From contig CANNFM010000004.1 in NCBI GenBank assembly GCA_947503835.1, positions 1-64,000 on the forward strand: 64,000 nucleotides of DNA. The letters are read 5' to 3'. Below the pieces are notes generated by a model. It saw only the letters and a list, made by a program, of their open reading frames with translations, searched no databases and was not told the DNA's origin. This document shows, one piece after another, positions 63,631-64,000 of this stretch (its first letter is position 1; each line of letters opens with the position of its first letter). The position numbers and the translations under genes were made by a program. The stretch is from an uncultured Aquimarina sp. (GTDB lineage Bacteria; Bacteroidota; Bacteroidia; Flavobacteriales; Flavobacteriaceae).

Positions 63631-63699
63631 AAGTACGTATTACAGGTGGAGTAAAAATAAGTAATATTTCATTTTATAGTTCAATTAATTTCTTCACAT

Positions 63700-63721
63700 A
63701 AATACGTATGGGTACGTATTT
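63700..63721. promoter_or_regulatory. Palindromic operator-like site
   Basis: Perfect 9-bp arms, AAATACGTA and TACGTATTT, with spacer TGGG. It lies 20 bases upstream of a -7 element (TACATTTG, 63742-63749), where a -33 region would be. Another TACGTA occurs near 63634, close to the enoyl-CoA hydratase start. Its binding protein is unknown. Confidence 0.45.
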
Positions 63722-63741
63722 CATTGTAAATCAGTTATGTG

Positions 63742-63749
63742 TACATTTG
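63742..63749 (+). promoter_or_regulatory. -7 element (TACATTTG) before small membrane ORF
   Basis: Matches TAnnTTTG, 4 bases before the ATG at 63754, so the transcript would be nearly leaderless or start inside the ORF (ATG 63757 is also present). Confidence 0.4.
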
Positions 63750-63753
63750 AAAC

Positions 63754-63858
63754 ATGATGAAAAAGTACATAACAAAATATAGATTAGAGATTTTGATTGG
63801 TTCAATGTATTTGTTAACGCTTGTAGTGGTTATAAAAATTTTAACCTTAGGAAGATAA
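63754..63858 (+). CDS. Tiny membrane protein (34 residues)
   Basis: ATG 63754, TAA 63856-63858. A basic start (MMKKYITKYRLE) is followed by a single hydrophobic helix (ILIGSMYLLTLVVVIKIL) and TLGR. It overlaps the end of the convergent MATE-like gene by 12 bases. No family is recognised; it may be a chance ORF. Confidence 0.35.
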   Translation: MMKKYITKYRLEILIGSMYLLTLVVVIKILTLGR

Positions 63859-64000
63859 AGGAATATACTTGTTCCTGAATTTTATGACCAAAGATCCACT
63901 GCGCACAAGCATCCAAACTGTGATTGCAATCCAGATACCATGTAATCCCAAATCAAAGTAACGTGAAATAAATAATGCGGGAAGAAACCCTAAAAAAGTC
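63847..64000 (-). CDS. C-terminus of probable MATE-family efflux transporter (partial)
   Basis: Only the last 50 residues are inside the window. They read TFLGFLPALFISRYFDLGL, then HGIWIAITVWMLVRSGSL and VIKFRNKYIPLSS, a final pair of membrane segments with the Gly-His-Gly-Ile-Trp turn and a basic cytoplasmic tail, as in MATE transporters. Too short for certainty. Confidence 0.55.
   Translation of the reverse strand, partial: TFLGFLPALFISRYFDLGLHGIWIAITVWMLVRSGSLVIKFRNKYIPLSS

Overview
The window is a chromosomal segment of a low-GC marine-type Flavobacteriaceae bacterium (phylum Bacteroidota), perhaps close to Aquimarina; the genus is a guess. The signs are: type IX secretion system (T9SS) sorting domains of types A and B, PorP/SprF and TonB-receptor genes, many lipoproteins, TAnnTTTG promoter -7 elements with weak Shine-Dalgarno sites, and family-typical synteny (DUF4175, ybeY, mnmG). 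I see no prophage, CRISPR array, integron, rRNA operon or antibiotic gene cluster. One tRNA (Cys) is present.

Layout. 1-5850: surface secretion genes on the minus strand. These are a type B sorted Ig-like protein followed by a SprF-like barrel with an unusual repetitive coiled-coil tail that leaves the window, and a leucine-rich-repeat T9SS protein cut by an in-frame TAA. 6493-14625: a minus-strand block of OmpH-like chaperone, methyltransferase, small membrane protein, mnmG, ybeY and DUF4175, holding four parS-like centromere sites, one of which encodes the end of YbeY. 14832-30119: core genes, namely gltX, a DUF4177-like mini-gene, an SPFH protein, glnS, folB, tRNA-Cys, a LysE exporter, rnr, rpiB with a CDF transporter and acetyltransferase, a CtpA-like protease and rnpA. 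30222-37844: a five-gene minus-strand run (universal stress protein, SulP transporter, metallo-beta-lactamase-fold hydrolase, S8 and M1 peptidases), divergent from a Na+/H+ antiporter with a TrkA-N domain.

40425-55607 is the accessory heart of the window. Three endonuclease/exonuclease/phosphatase (EEP) nucleases, one of them a giant T9SS-secreted enzyme with four lamin-tail-like modules, sit around a TonB receptor plus DUF5689 lipoprotein pair, two tandem paralogous lipoproteins with a possible PLAT-like fold, and small lipoproteins. I read it as a likely extracellular nucleic-acid degradation and phosphorus or nucleoside uptake locus; this is inference. REP-like palindromes and a REP-associated tyrosine transposase (RAYT) lie inside it.

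55732-64000: hflX, a DUF3078 outer-membrane protein, a GNAT acetyltransferase, an orphan ABC ATPase, a secreted multidomain protein (new Cys-rich domain, Ig-like domain, fascin-like trefoil, T9SS tail), an LpxH-like hydrolase, queD, an enoyl-CoA hydratase-like gene, a tiny membrane ORF and the end of a probable MATE transporter.
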